31,676 nt of DNA from an uncultured Faecalibacterium sp. (GTDB lineage Bacteria > Bacillota > Clostridia > Oscillospirales > Ruminococcaceae). Positions within the stretch are counted from its first letter, which is position 1; every line of letters begins with the position of its first letter. Below the pieces are notes generated by a model that had not been told where the DNA came from, did no database searches, and saw nothing but the letters and a program-made list of their open reading frames with translations. This document shows positions 24,320 through 31,676 of the stretch, piece after piece. The position numbers were made by a program, and so were the translations under genes. The stretch lies in assembly GCA_900765105.1 (NCBI GenBank), contig CAAFQM010000206.1, positions 1 to 31,676 on the forward strand. Direction: 5' to 3'.

Positions 24320-24370
24320 CAGTAGCGCTTGGGTTTTCTGCGATAGATACCCAAGCGTTACTGCTTTCTT
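24320..24370 (+). terminator. terminator of the sigma/secreted-protein island
   Basis: A 15-bp stem with one mismatch (24320-24334 with 24349-24363) around a 14-base loop is followed by CTTTCTT. It begins 3 bases after the preceding stop codon. The following 250 bases (to 24613) have no supported gene and should hold the promoter of the PucR-type regulator. Confidence 0.82.
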
Positions 24371-24613
24371 GATGAGCTCATGTCCTACAAAATGGCAAGG
24401 TAAATACCAAACGAGCGAATCAATATGAAATATATTTCCAAAGGCAAGGTACAGTATGGAAGTAAGTGCCTCTGGTGTGCCTTTAGCTGTGTGAACAATA
24501 AAAGGCAGTCAGAAATTGTACCGATAGCCATTGCTCCTCGGTGAAAAGTCTGGTAACATGAAAGTGGAAGAGTGTCGATTGGTAGTAAGTGTCCCGCCGA
24601 GAGGAGATATCCT

Positions 24614-26224
24614 ATGAACGTGACCGTTGCGGATTGCCTGAAACTTCCCACGCTGCGTGAAGCACAGTTGATTGCCGGAGCAAAAGGAACAGATCGCGCG
24701 GTGTCCTCTGTCAGTGTACTGGAGTGGCCGGAAACAAAACTGTTGTCCAACGAGCTAATTATCGGAAATGAGCTGATCATATCTGCTCTTGTGACCATTA
24801 AAGATGACGTTGCCCGCCAGTGCAGTGTTTTGCGGCACTTGCGAAACATGGGCGCAGCAGGGCTTGTCCTGTTTTATGTTGGGGTCTTCATCCCTCGGAT
24901 TGATGAGGCACTGATCGCAGTTGCGGATGAGATTAACCTCCCGCTGATTGCCATGCCCTTTGGACGCATGGACTTTCGGTATTCTGATGTAATAACAGAT
25001 GTGGTGGAATATATTCACAACCGACGGATGCACGGAAATTATTATGCCACCGAGCTGATGAACAGCATTGCCCTTCTGGAGCCGCAGCAGAGAAATATTA
25101 ACACCGCCCTGCGGCTGCTTTCTGACCGCTTGCACTGCACACTGCTGCTGACGAACCGGTATTTGGATCGGCGCGGCGCAGCAGCATGGCCGGTTTCTAA
25201 TCAATGGGACTTCCATGCTCTGCTGCAAGCATTGCGGCAGCGGCGAGAGCCAACAACCCGGCAGATGATAACGATGAGGCTGGACGGGAGATGCTTCAAG
25301 CTTTGGGATGTTCCAGTTCTGTCCAAAACACATCGCGGGATGCACCTGTTGGTGATGGACGAGTTTGACTATATGGAAGATGCGAAGCTGCGGCAGGCCG
25401 TGGATGTGGTGGCACTATTTTTGAACATCTGGGACAAAGGCACCTGCTACGATGGCACAGATGCGTTGATCGAGGCCATATTAACGGATGACCCCGCTAA
25501 AATGAGAAAGTTGGCGCAGCAGATGTGCATTTCCATAGGCACCGTCAATACTATGTGGGTCTTACAGGTTTCGGATATCCAGACCAGTCAGGAATTGACG
25601 GCCAGCCAAAAGCTGGACATTATCCTAAAGCTGAAGGTATATCTGCAGGATCATCATAAGGTTGTCATTGTGGATAGCTATGGTGCCTCTATTGTTGCCT
25701 TGACTGACGGGATGCTGTTCGAGGAAAACATGCGTGAGCTGGGCGAGCACTTTGTTTCACTACTTGAAAAGAAAGGATATGCTGCGCACGGCTGCGTCTT
25801 CGATGATCTTGAGAACACCTCGCAAGCCCGCGATGCATATAACCGGATGATACGCTGCTTTGCAGAGCTCTGTGCTGTGTATCCGCGGCGTAAGATCTAT
25901 TCAGACAGTGATTTGCGCTATGTGCAATCATGCATCGACTATGTGAAGCAAGGCGAAGAAGCGGTAACGGGCTGTCTGCTGCCGATCCGAAAGCTGAAGG
26001 ATACCGCAGATGGGGACATTCTGATAGAAACGCTATGTACCTATCTTTTGGACGCAGAATCTAATACACAAAGCACAGGGGAGCTGTTATATATTCACAA
26101 GAATACCGTACACTACCGGCTTAATAAGATACGGAGTGTTTTACGGTGTGATCTGGTGCAAATGCCCGCGACCCTCGCCGTATATGAGGCGGCGACGGTC
26201 TATCGCATCCTAAAGGAGCTTTAG
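24614..26224 (+). CDS. pucR: PucR-family transcriptional regulator
   Basis: This 536-residue regulator starts at 24614 with GAGAGGAGA upstream. The N-terminal domain (about 1-125) fits the purine-catabolism regulatory domain (PF07905): VADCLKLPTLREAQLIAGAK, VSVLEWPETKLL, NELIISALVTIKDD. The C-terminal domain (about 470-536) is the PucR-type helix-turn-helix (HTH_30, PF13556): LLYIHKNTVHYRLNKIRSVL. A GGDEF-related central region is typical of the family and likely here. Family members respond to purine or related nitrogen compounds and switch on catabolic genes beside them. It is followed by its own terminator, then by the DUF917, permease and dipeptidase genes, which are its probable targets. 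Confidence 0.93.
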   Translation: MNVTVADCLKLPTLREAQLIAGAKGTDRAVSSVSVLEWPETKLLSNELIIGNELIISALVTIKDDVARQCSVLRHLRNMGAAGLVLFYVGVFIPRIDEALIAVADEINLPLIAMPFGRMDFRYSDVITDVVEYIHNRRMHGNYYATELMNSIALLEPQQRNINTALRLLSDRLHCTLLLTNRYLDRRGAAAWPVSNQWDFHALLQALRQRREPTTRQMITMRLDGRCFKLWDVPVLSKTHRGMHLLVMDEFDYMEDAKLRQAVDVVALFLNIWDKGTCYDGTDALIEAILTDDPAKMRKLAQQMCISIGTVNTMWVLQVSDIQTSQELTASQKLDIILKLKVYLQDHHKVVIVDSYGASIVALTDGMLFEENMRELGEHFVSLLEKKGYAAHGCVFDDLENTSQARDAYNRMIRCFAELCAVYPRRKIYSDSDLRYVQSCIDYVKQGEEAVTGCLLPIRKLKDTADGDILIETLCTYLLDAESNTQSTGELLYIHKNTVHYRLNKIRSVLRCDLVQMPATLAVYEAATVYRILKEL

Positions 26225-26256
26225 TCGTTTTCCACAATCCAATTGAGCAAACTCCA

Positions 26257-26292
26257 CAAAGAGAGACTGCATATGCGGTCTCTCTTTGTTTT
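26257..26292 (+). terminator. terminator after pucR
   Basis: CAAAGAGAGAC (26257-26267) pairs perfectly with GTCTCTCTTTG (26278-26288) and is followed by TTTT. It separates the regulator from the catabolic genes, which therefore need their own promoter. Confidence 0.85.
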
Positions 26293-26332
26293 CGCGGCCA
26301 ACAAAACGGGAGAATCCTTGGTTTGCCACCCG

Positions 26333-26361
26333 ATGACCTCCGAAGGCAGAATCAATATAAT
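26333..26361 (+). promoter_or_regulatory. candidate promoter of the catabolic operon
   Basis: A perfect TATAAT lies at 26356-26361 with ATGACC (26333-26338; four of six matches to TTGACA) 17 bases upstream. The site is 55 bases before the DUF917 start. The PucR-type protein may act here, but no operator is identified. Confidence 0.5.
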
Positions 26362-26415
26362 CTTATCACAGGACGGAAAACGTTCTCAAAAAAAATAAAA
26401 ACGGAGGAACACAAC

Positions 26416-27525
26416 ATGGCAAAGCGAATTCTAAAGGAAGAACAGCTCATTGATGTCATTTGGGGCGCGACCTTAATGGGCGGCGGCGGCGGTGGTGCCA
26501 TGGTAGGTGGCACAGATCTGCTGGACACCTACAAGAAGCTCCATCCGGAAAAGCCGGTGGAGCTGACGCTTTTGGAAACCTGCGACATGGATCCGGAGGC
26601 TTACGGCGCTGTTACCGCCGGTATGGGTGCGCCCACCGTGCTGAAAAATGTCGACTTTTCGCAGTATGCGGTCAACGCCTTCAATGCATTGAAGGAAATG
26701 GGTGCCAAGATGGATCCTCCCCGTAAGCTGGAATACTCTGTTCCGGTGGAGCTGGGCGGCTTTAACACCTTCTGCCCCATGCTGATCTCTCTGCTCAACG
26801 ACATTCCCTTTATCGACTGTGACGGCGCGGGCCGTGCGGTGCCTGCGCTGGACACCCTGCTGCTGCATATCAACGGGCTGGATACATCTCCTTTGGCAAT
26901 GGCGGACGGCAAAAACAACAAGGTTACCATCGAACTGAATGACGCCAAGGACGCGCCCATGGGCGAGGAGATCGGACGCTGGATCTGCACCGCCTTTGGT
27001 CAGATCGCTGGTCTCTCCGGTTGGATGGTTCGGAAGAGTGACATCGAGGAGTCCCTGCCCTGCGGCACTGTGACCTTGTGTGAGAAGATCGGTCATGGGC
27101 TGCGCAGGTGTGCAAAGGATGGCTCTAACGCCTTTGAGGCACTTGCACAGGCTGGGATTGAATGCCGTTTCCTGACGCGCGGCAAGGTCGTCAAGCAGGA
27201 GAATCTGCAGGCCAAGGGCTTTGACTACGGCAAGGTGTACGTTGAGGGCGCGGACGGCCAGTGGATCATCTACTTCCAGAATGAGAACCTGCTGGTGGAG
27301 CATGAGGGTAAGCCTATTATGACGGTGCCCGATATCACCTGCTACTACAACGCCGCTACTGGCGAGCCTCTGACCAACGCCGATATCACAGAGGGTATGG
27401 AGATCTGCCTGGGTGCCATCAAGGCTCCCGGTGCATGGTGGAAGAATCCCAATATGTTTGACGTTTGGAAGCCCTTCCTGTCCAATGTCGGCTATGAGGG
27501 CGGCAACATCCCGTTCACCAAGTAA
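26416..27525 (+). CDS. DUF917 / S-methyl-thiohydantoin desulfurase family protein
   Basis: This 369-residue cytoplasmic protein starts at 26416 with ACGGAGGA upstream. It belongs to the DUF917 family (PF06032), shown by the glycine-rich N-terminal segment MGGGGGGAMVGG, ELGGFNTFCPMLISLLNDIP, PFIDCDGAGRAVPALDTLLL, and FDVWKPFLSNVGYEGG at the end. Members lie beside hydantoinases and purine or cytosine permeases; some have been described as desulfurases of S-methylated thiohydantoins. It is the first gene of the operon and is followed by an NCS1 permease and a dipeptidase, so it probably acts on a cyclic amide or ureide-like compound brought in by the permease. The precise substrate is not readable. 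Confidence 0.93.
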   Translation: MAKRILKEEQLIDVIWGATLMGGGGGGAMVGGTDLLDTYKKLHPEKPVELTLLETCDMDPEAYGAVTAGMGAPTVLKNVDFSQYAVNAFNALKEMGAKMDPPRKLEYSVPVELGGFNTFCPMLISLLNDIPFIDCDGAGRAVPALDTLLLHINGLDTSPLAMADGKNNKVTIELNDAKDAPMGEEIGRWICTAFGQIAGLSGWMVRKSDIEESLPCGTVTLCEKIGHGLRRCAKDGSNAFEALAQAGIECRFLTRGKVVKQENLQAKGFDYGKVYVEGADGQWIIYFQNENLLVEHEGKPIMTVPDITCYYNAATGEPLTNADITEGMEICLGAIKAPGAWWKNPNMFDVWKPFLSNVGYEGGNIPFTK

Positions 27526-27549
27526 ATTTGACCGCATTACCATATATCT

Positions 27550-27584
27550 CCGAGAGGGACAGGGCTCGTCCCTGTCCCTCTCGG
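27550..27584 (+). other. long intra-operon hairpin
   Basis: A 15-bp perfect stem (27550-27564 with 27570-27584) with a CTCGT loop lies between the DUF917 and permease genes. The following bases (TACTTTGGTG) are not a proper T-tract, so it is more likely an mRNA stabiliser or partial attenuator than a full terminator. Confidence 0.7.
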
Positions 27585-27643
27585 TACTTTGGTGACCAAT
27601 CGCATTCCCCATCCAAGATTATTTCGGAGAGGAGAATAACAAC

Positions 27644-28984
27644 ATGGAAGAAAACAAGACGACTGTAACAGAAACCAAGCAGGAAGATAAGGGCTTATCC
27701 CAGATCCAACCCAACGAAAAACGCTCTTGGTGGAGTATCGCTTTCATTTGGGTGGGTACCATGATCTGTATCCCCATGCTGATGGTCGGCGGCATCTTCG
27801 GAGGTGTGCTGACCATGGGTTCCATCTTTTGGGCCACCCTCATCGGGTTTGCCATCTGCTGCACCATGATGATCCTAGGCGGCATTGTCGGCTCTGACAC
27901 CGGTCTGAACGCCACCATGTGTTCCACCAGAGCCTTCGGTATGACAGGTGCCAACTTCACAATGGCGCTGGTTATCTTTATCTGTGAGGCAGGTTGGTTC
28001 GCCGTGCAGACCGCCACCTGCGCCGTGGCCTTCAACACGCTGATGCTGCATCTGGGCGTGGAGTTCCCCTTCTGGCTGAGCTGCGTCGTTTGGGGTGTCG
28101 TCATGTTCATCACCGCCGTTTACGGCGTGAAGTGGATGGCGATTCTGAATTATATCGCCGTTCCGCTGCTGGTGCTGCTGTGCGCCTATGGCGGTATCCA
28201 TTCCATCAACACCGCCGGTTGGGGCAACATCACCTCTGCCGTTTCGGAGAACCTGATGCCCCTGCCCGCCGCTATCTCCACCGTTATCGGCCTGTTCGCG
28301 CTGGGCGCTACCTGTAACTCTGACTATACCCGCTACTGCAAGACCCGCGGTGACGTGGTGAAGGCCACCCTGATCGGCGTTATGCCTGCGGCTCTGCTGA
28401 TGATCCTGGTGGGTGCTATCATGTCCATCGGCACCGGCAACTACGACGTGGCCGCCATGTTCGCAGGTCTAGGGCTGCCTATCGTTGCCATGCTGGTGCT
28501 GATCCTCGCCACTTGGACCACCAATACCGGCAACGCCTATATGTCCGGTCTGGCCGCCTGCAAGATGTTCTCCATCAAGGACAGCAAGCGTCCTCTGGTC
28601 ACCATGATATGCGGCGTACTGGGCGTCATTATGGCGATTGCCGGTCTGGCGGATTTCCTGAACACCTATATCAGCATTCTGGGCGCGGTGGTGCCTCCCA
28701 TCATGGGCGTTGTCATCTGCGACTACTGGGTCATCTGCAAGGCCAAGAAGGAGAACTGGTCTCCCGTGCGCGGCATCAACTGGATCGGCATCATCGCATG
28801 GGTCATCGGCGGCGGCTTCGCACTGCTGGAGACGCTGGGCGTGGTGACGGTGTTCTCCTCCGCACTGGACGGCGTGATCATCGCCTTCGTGGCCTACTGG
28901 ATCCTCTATTCCCTGCTGAAGAATACCAAGTTGGCCGGCTCCGGCGATATGACTATCGAAGAAGCCTGCTCTGTCGCACAGTAA
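27644..28984 (+). CDS. NCS1-family permease (cytosine/hydantoin type)
   Basis: This 446-residue membrane protein has about 12 hydrophobic segments. Its plan is that of the nucleobase-cation-symport-1 family (CodB/Mhp1): PNEKRSWWSIAFIWVGTMIC at the start of TM1, a GGIVGSDTGLNATMCSTRAFG segment, then CNSDYTRYCKTRGDV and FLNTYISILGAVVPPIMGVV. It probably carries a nucleobase, allantoin or hydantoin with Na+ or H+. AGAGGAG is its ribosome site. It sits between the DUF917 gene and the dipeptidase gene, which starts 12 bases after its stop. Confidence 0.95.
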   Translation: MEENKTTVTETKQEDKGLSQIQPNEKRSWWSIAFIWVGTMICIPMLMVGGIFGGVLTMGSIFWATLIGFAICCTMMILGGIVGSDTGLNATMCSTRAFGMTGANFTMALVIFICEAGWFAVQTATCAVAFNTLMLHLGVEFPFWLSCVVWGVVMFITAVYGVKWMAILNYIAVPLLVLLCAYGGIHSINTAGWGNITSAVSENLMPLPAAISTVIGLFALGATCNSDYTRYCKTRGDVVKATLIGVMPAALLMILVGAIMSIGTGNYDVAAMFAGLGLPIVAMLVLILATWTTNTGNAYMSGLAACKMFSIKDSKRPLVTMICGVLGVIMAIAGLADFLNTYISILGAVVPPIMGVVICDYWVICKAKKENWSPVRGINWIGIIAWVIGGGFALLETLGVVTVFSSALDGVIIAFVAYWILYSLLKNTKLAGSGDMTIEEACSVAQ

Positions 28985-28996
28985 GGAGTGTTTGCT

Positions 28997-30448
28997 ATGA
29001 GTAAAGACAAAGCGTTAGATATTGTATTGTCCGAATTTCTGGAGCTGGCAAAGGTGCCCCGCCCGTCCCATCACGAGGAGCGCGTCAGCGAGTACCTGTT
29101 CCAGTGGGCCAAAAGCCATGGCCTGGCCGTGGAAAAGGACAACATGAATGAGATCATCATTGACAAGCCCGCCTCCCCCGGCTGCGAGAATGTACCCCGT
29201 GTGATCTTTCAGGCACACATGGATATGGTCTGCGTATGCGAAGAGGGCGTCACCTACGATCCTATGAACGATCCCATCAAGGTCATCAACGATGGTGTGA
29301 CTCTGACCGCAGATGGCACCAGTCTGGGCGCCGACGACGGTATCGGCGTGGCGATGTGCCTGTATCTGCTGCAGGATGACACCCTGCGTCACGGCCCCAT
29401 CCGCGCCATCTTCACCACCAACGAAGAAGATGGTATGGACTCCATGGACATTGATCCCAAGTATCTGGATGGCGACTATCTGGTCAATCTGGACTGGGAA
29501 ACGCTGGGCTCTCTGTGTAACTCCTGCGCTGGCGGTGACTTCTTCAACTACAGCCACAAGGCCGAGTGGGAGACGCCTATTGTGGGCTGCAAGACGCTGA
29601 CCATTTCCCTCAGTGGTCTGCTGGGCGGTCACTCCGGCGTGGGGATCAACAAGGGTCACGCCAATGCGCTGGTCAGCATCGCTACGCTGCTGGCTATGCT
29701 GCGGCAGGGCGGCGTCAGCTACCGCGTGGCCTCCTTCAGCGGCGGTCAGGCGAAGAACGCCATCCCCGCATTTGGCACCGCCACCATTGTTCTGTCTGCC
29801 ACCGAGGAGGACAGGGCCAAGGCTATCATTGAAACCTTCCGCGCAGAGTTCGTGGAGGCTTTTGGCAACATCGAATCGGATATGGTGTTCACCACCACCT
29901 TCGGTGATACCGCGCCCGACCGCGTACTGACAGGGGAGGTTGGTTATGGTATGGTAGGGCTGATGACCACGGTTCCCAATAACGTACATACCATGAGTCC
30001 GTTCATTGACGGGCTGGTGGAGAGCTCTGCCAACTTGGGTGTGGTGTCCGTGGACGAGGATATGGTGCGCTTCACGGTGTTTGCCCGCAGCAGCGTTGCC
30101 TATCAGGCCACCCAGATCGGTGTGATCTGCAGCGCACTGTCCAATAGCTTCGGTTTTACCTTTGACAGCGAAGGCCATGTTCCCGGCTGGGCGGTCAATC
30201 CCAACAGCAAGCTGACGCATATCGCTTGCGAGGCCTACAAGCATCTGACCGGCACAGATATGATCGTGGAGCCGGTACACGCCGGCGTGGAGTGCGGCGC
30301 TTTTGCCGAAAAGAATCCTCATCTGGATATGATCTCCGTTGGCCCGACGCTTCTTGACGTGCATACGCCCAACGAAACCTGCAAGATTGAGGATGTCAAG
30401 ATCACCACTGAGCTGCTGATCGAAATTCTGGAGCGTATCGCCAAATAA
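28997..30448 (+). CDS. pepD: PepD-type aminoacyl-histidine dipeptidase (M20 family)
   Basis: This 483-residue cytoplasmic metallopeptidase starts at 28997 with AAGGAG upstream. It splits dipeptides, typically X-His, and is a di-zinc enzyme. The metal and catalytic residues of Vibrio-type PepD can be matched: His74 and catalytic Asp76 (QAHMDMV), bridging Asp113 (LGADDGI), catalytic Glu143 and metal Glu144 (TNEEDG), Asp166 (VNLDWE) and His456 (DVHTPNE). The length and all seven residues are as expected, so the enzyme is probably active. Here it follows the DUF917 and NCS1 genes, so its natural substrate could be an N-carbamoyl or other amide product of that pathway; that is inference. Confidence 0.96.
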   Translation: MSKDKALDIVLSEFLELAKVPRPSHHEERVSEYLFQWAKSHGLAVEKDNMNEIIIDKPASPGCENVPRVIFQAHMDMVCVCEEGVTYDPMNDPIKVINDGVTLTADGTSLGADDGIGVAMCLYLLQDDTLRHGPIRAIFTTNEEDGMDSMDIDPKYLDGDYLVNLDWETLGSLCNSCAGGDFFNYSHKAEWETPIVGCKTLTISLSGLLGGHSGVGINKGHANALVSIATLLAMLRQGGVSYRVASFSGGQAKNAIPAFGTATIVLSATEEDRAKAIIETFRAEFVEAFGNIESDMVFTTTFGDTAPDRVLTGEVGYGMVGLMTTVPNNVHTMSPFIDGLVESSANLGVVSVDEDMVRFTVFARSSVAYQATQIGVICSALSNSFGFTFDSEGHVPGWAVNPNSKLTHIACEAYKHLTGTDMIVEPVHAGVECGAFAEKNPHLDMISVGPTLLDVHTPNETCKIEDVKITTELLIEILERIAK

Positions 30449-30505
30449 AAAGACTTCATCTTACTTCCAATTTAGGCTACTTTCGACCATTGTCTCCTTA
30501 CAGGT

Positions 30506-30544
30506 CAGGAGCCGGACTGCGCGTATCACGCAGTCCGGCTCCTG
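30506..30544 (+). terminator. terminator-like inverted repeat after pepD
   Basis: A 16-bp perfect stem (30506-30521 with 30529-30544) with a seven-base loop lies 57 bases after pepD. The following bases (GCAATTTATG) are only weakly T-rich, so it may act as a mild terminator for both strands. Apart from this repeat and a doubtful minus-strand remnant (30592-30768), the region from 30449 to 30764 has no supported gene. Confidence 0.65.
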
Positions 30545-30591
30545 GCAATTTATGTATGCCGAAGTATGCTCCATATGATTACCTGTCGATT

Positions 30592-30768
30592 TCACGGCTT
30601 CTGTATTGCAGCCAATGAGTCCATGAGCGAATGGAAGCCATCTTCTCCCAGCATGGCCGCGGCATCGAAGGGGATGTCTTCAGAGGCCGTAATAGCCGGA
30701 TCGCCGCCGGGCATATCCACGCCCACTGCGGGTACGCACTTTCTCAAAAGGCCCTTATCGTGGGTTAA
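30592..30768 (-). pseudogene. possible remnant of an unrecognised gene
   Basis: On the minus strand the bases after the PepSY gene encode about 58 residues that read like real protein: LTHDKGLLRKCVPAVGVDMP, then GGDPAITASEDIPFDAAAML, then GEDGFHSLMDSLAAIQKP and a stop. No start codon with a ribosome site precedes this stretch, and it starts right at the PepSY stop. It looks like the C-terminal end of a lost gene. I do not recognise the family. Confidence 0.25.
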
Positions 30769-31676
30769 CCTATTCTGCGCTGATTGGAATCGGAGCTTTG
30801 AACGGTTTCCGAAACAGGCTCGCTCTCCTGAAGGGAACGCCACTCGATGTTCTTTTCGAGGATGTCTCCGGATACTGCATCGACCTTGTAGGAATACGCA
30901 CACTTGTCCGTGTAGAACTCCAGGATATAGCAGGGCTTGCCTGAATTGCGGCTCAGCTCCTCGCTGGTGAACACGATCTTTTGCGTGGCCTCATCAAGTC
31001 CCGCGTCCTTCAGCGCGATCTGCTTTGCCTCCTCCAGAGAGATGAAGTCCGTTGTCACGATCTCTTTCTGCTGCTTCTCCAACACGATACCCAGCACCGC
31101 ATCAATGCGGTATGTCCACTGTGTTTTCGCATCGGCAAAGACGAACCGGTAGTAAGGCGTTTTGATGCCGCCGGCAACCAGCTCTTCTGTCGTGAAGACC
31201 ACCTTCACGTTGACCCCGGCATCGTCCAGTGCGATTTTCTTCGCGTCCGCCAAAAGAATGAAGTGGTACGCCTCGATGATGCTGCCGTCCTTGGCATCCA
31301 CCTTGTAGGAATACTGCTTCTTTGCGGTGTAGAACTCCAGGATGTAGCAGGGCTTGCCAGAATTGCGGCTCAGCTCCTCTCGGGTGAACACGATCTTTTG
31401 CGTGGCATCATCAAGTCCCGCGTCCTTCAGGGCGATCTTCTTTGCTTCTTCCAAAGAGATGAAATCTGCAGTGTCGATTTCCGTTGTGGCGGTCTCTTTC
31501 TGCTTTTTCTCCAGAACGATGCCCAGCACCGCATCAATGCGTTATGTCCACTGTTTTTTTGCATCGGAAAAGACGAGCCGGTAGTAAGGCGTTTTGATGC
31601 CGCCGCTCACAAGGGTTTCCTCGGTAAAGCTGACTTTATCCTTGCATCCGGCATCATCCAGGGCGATTTTCTTCGC
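30765..31676 (-). pseudogene. tandem PepSY-domain protein, broken by an in-frame stop and cut by the window edge
   Basis: The minus strand encodes at least four PepSY-like units (PF03413) that alternate between two types: an A type (AKKIALDDAG..., KTPYYRFVFADAKTQWTYRI) and a B type (AKQIALKDAGLDEATQKIVF, KPCYILEFYTDKCAYSYKVD). PepSY domains are extracellular or secreted modules, often thought to inhibit peptidases. At 31542-31544 the frame has TAA where the sister A unit has TAC (Tyr, QWTYRID), so one base change has broken the reading frame; similarity continues without loss on both sides. The downstream part (30765-31529) is open to its TAA but has only a GTG within the domain as start. The 5' end lies outside the window. 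Sequencing error is a possible alternative. Confidence 0.7.
30915..31600 (-). repeat. tandem DNA repeat of PepSY unit pairs
   Basis: Units repeat at DNA level with a period of 417-432 bases: CCAGCACCGCATCAATGCG at 31091 and 31523, and TAGAACTCCAGGAT at 30913 and 31330. The near-identity suggests recent duplication or ongoing conversion within the gene. A 15-base difference lies in the linker between units. Confidence 0.75.

Noticed and set aside
30765..31676. CRISPR-like or satellite repeat array
   Set aside because: The repeats have a period above 400 bases and encode PepSY domains in one frame; there are no short repeats with spacers.

Overview
The window reads as part of a chromosome from a low-GC-phylum (Firmicutes) anaerobe, most likely an Oscillospirales-type gut Clostridium. 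That placement is inference from the moderately high GC, the GGAGG-type ribosome sites, the absence of an outer-membrane apparatus, the many sortase-free secreted cadherin/Ig-like proteins, and families such as DUF4430, DUF4367, DUF917 and PepSY that are common there. No rRNA, tRNA, CRISPR array or insertion sequence was recognised.

Region 1 (about 75-19480, all plus strand) is one large gene cluster behind a cobalamin (B12) riboswitch with a Rho-independent terminator. In order it holds: a small coiled-coil protein with an HNH-repeat-like segment; a DUF4430 (transcobalamin beta-domain-like) lipoprotein; a full ECF-type vitamin importer (EcfT, a fused double-ATPase EcfA, and an S component); a LolD/MacB-type ATPase, a 668-residue surface protein with one C-terminal membrane anchor, and a MacB/FtsX-type permease; two small lipoproteins; a second secreted DUF4430 protein; and two very large secreted proteins of repeated cadherin/DUF5018-like domains, the first of which carries an all-helical segment resembling the alpha/alpha barrel of transcobalamin and intrinsic factor. 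My reading is that this is a B12 capture-and-import system in which the two domains of a vertebrate-type B12 carrier are placed on separate surface proteins, with an ABC module and the ECF importer beneath. The riboswitch and the ECF/DUF4430 families are well supported; the split-carrier model is inference.

Region 2 (19479-21040, minus strand) is a DNA-damage module: a Y-family DNA polymerase (DinB/UmuC type) with a small partner ORF, behind a promoter whose spacer contains a LexA-type SOS box.

Region 3 (about 21040-24370, plus strand, visibly richer in A+T than its surroundings) has an ECF sigma factor overlapping a membrane DUF4367 protein (probable anti-sigma), then a small secreted protein, a larger secreted beta-rich protein and a two-helix membrane protein, ended by a good terminator. 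A candidate ECF-type promoter lies between the regulator pair and the secreted genes.

Region 4 (24614-30448, plus strand) is a PucR-type regulator with its own terminator, followed by a DUF917/thiohydantoin-desulfurase-family protein, an NCS1 nucleobase/hydantoin-type permease and a PepD-type M20 dipeptidase: a probable nitrogen-scavenging catabolic operon for a cyclic amide or purine-derived compound.

Region 5 (30449-31676) holds a long inverted repeat, an unrecognised minus-strand remnant, and the 3' part of a minus-strand gene made of tandem PepSY domains. That gene has an in-frame stop where a sister repeat has tyrosine, so it looks recently broken, and it runs off the window edge.
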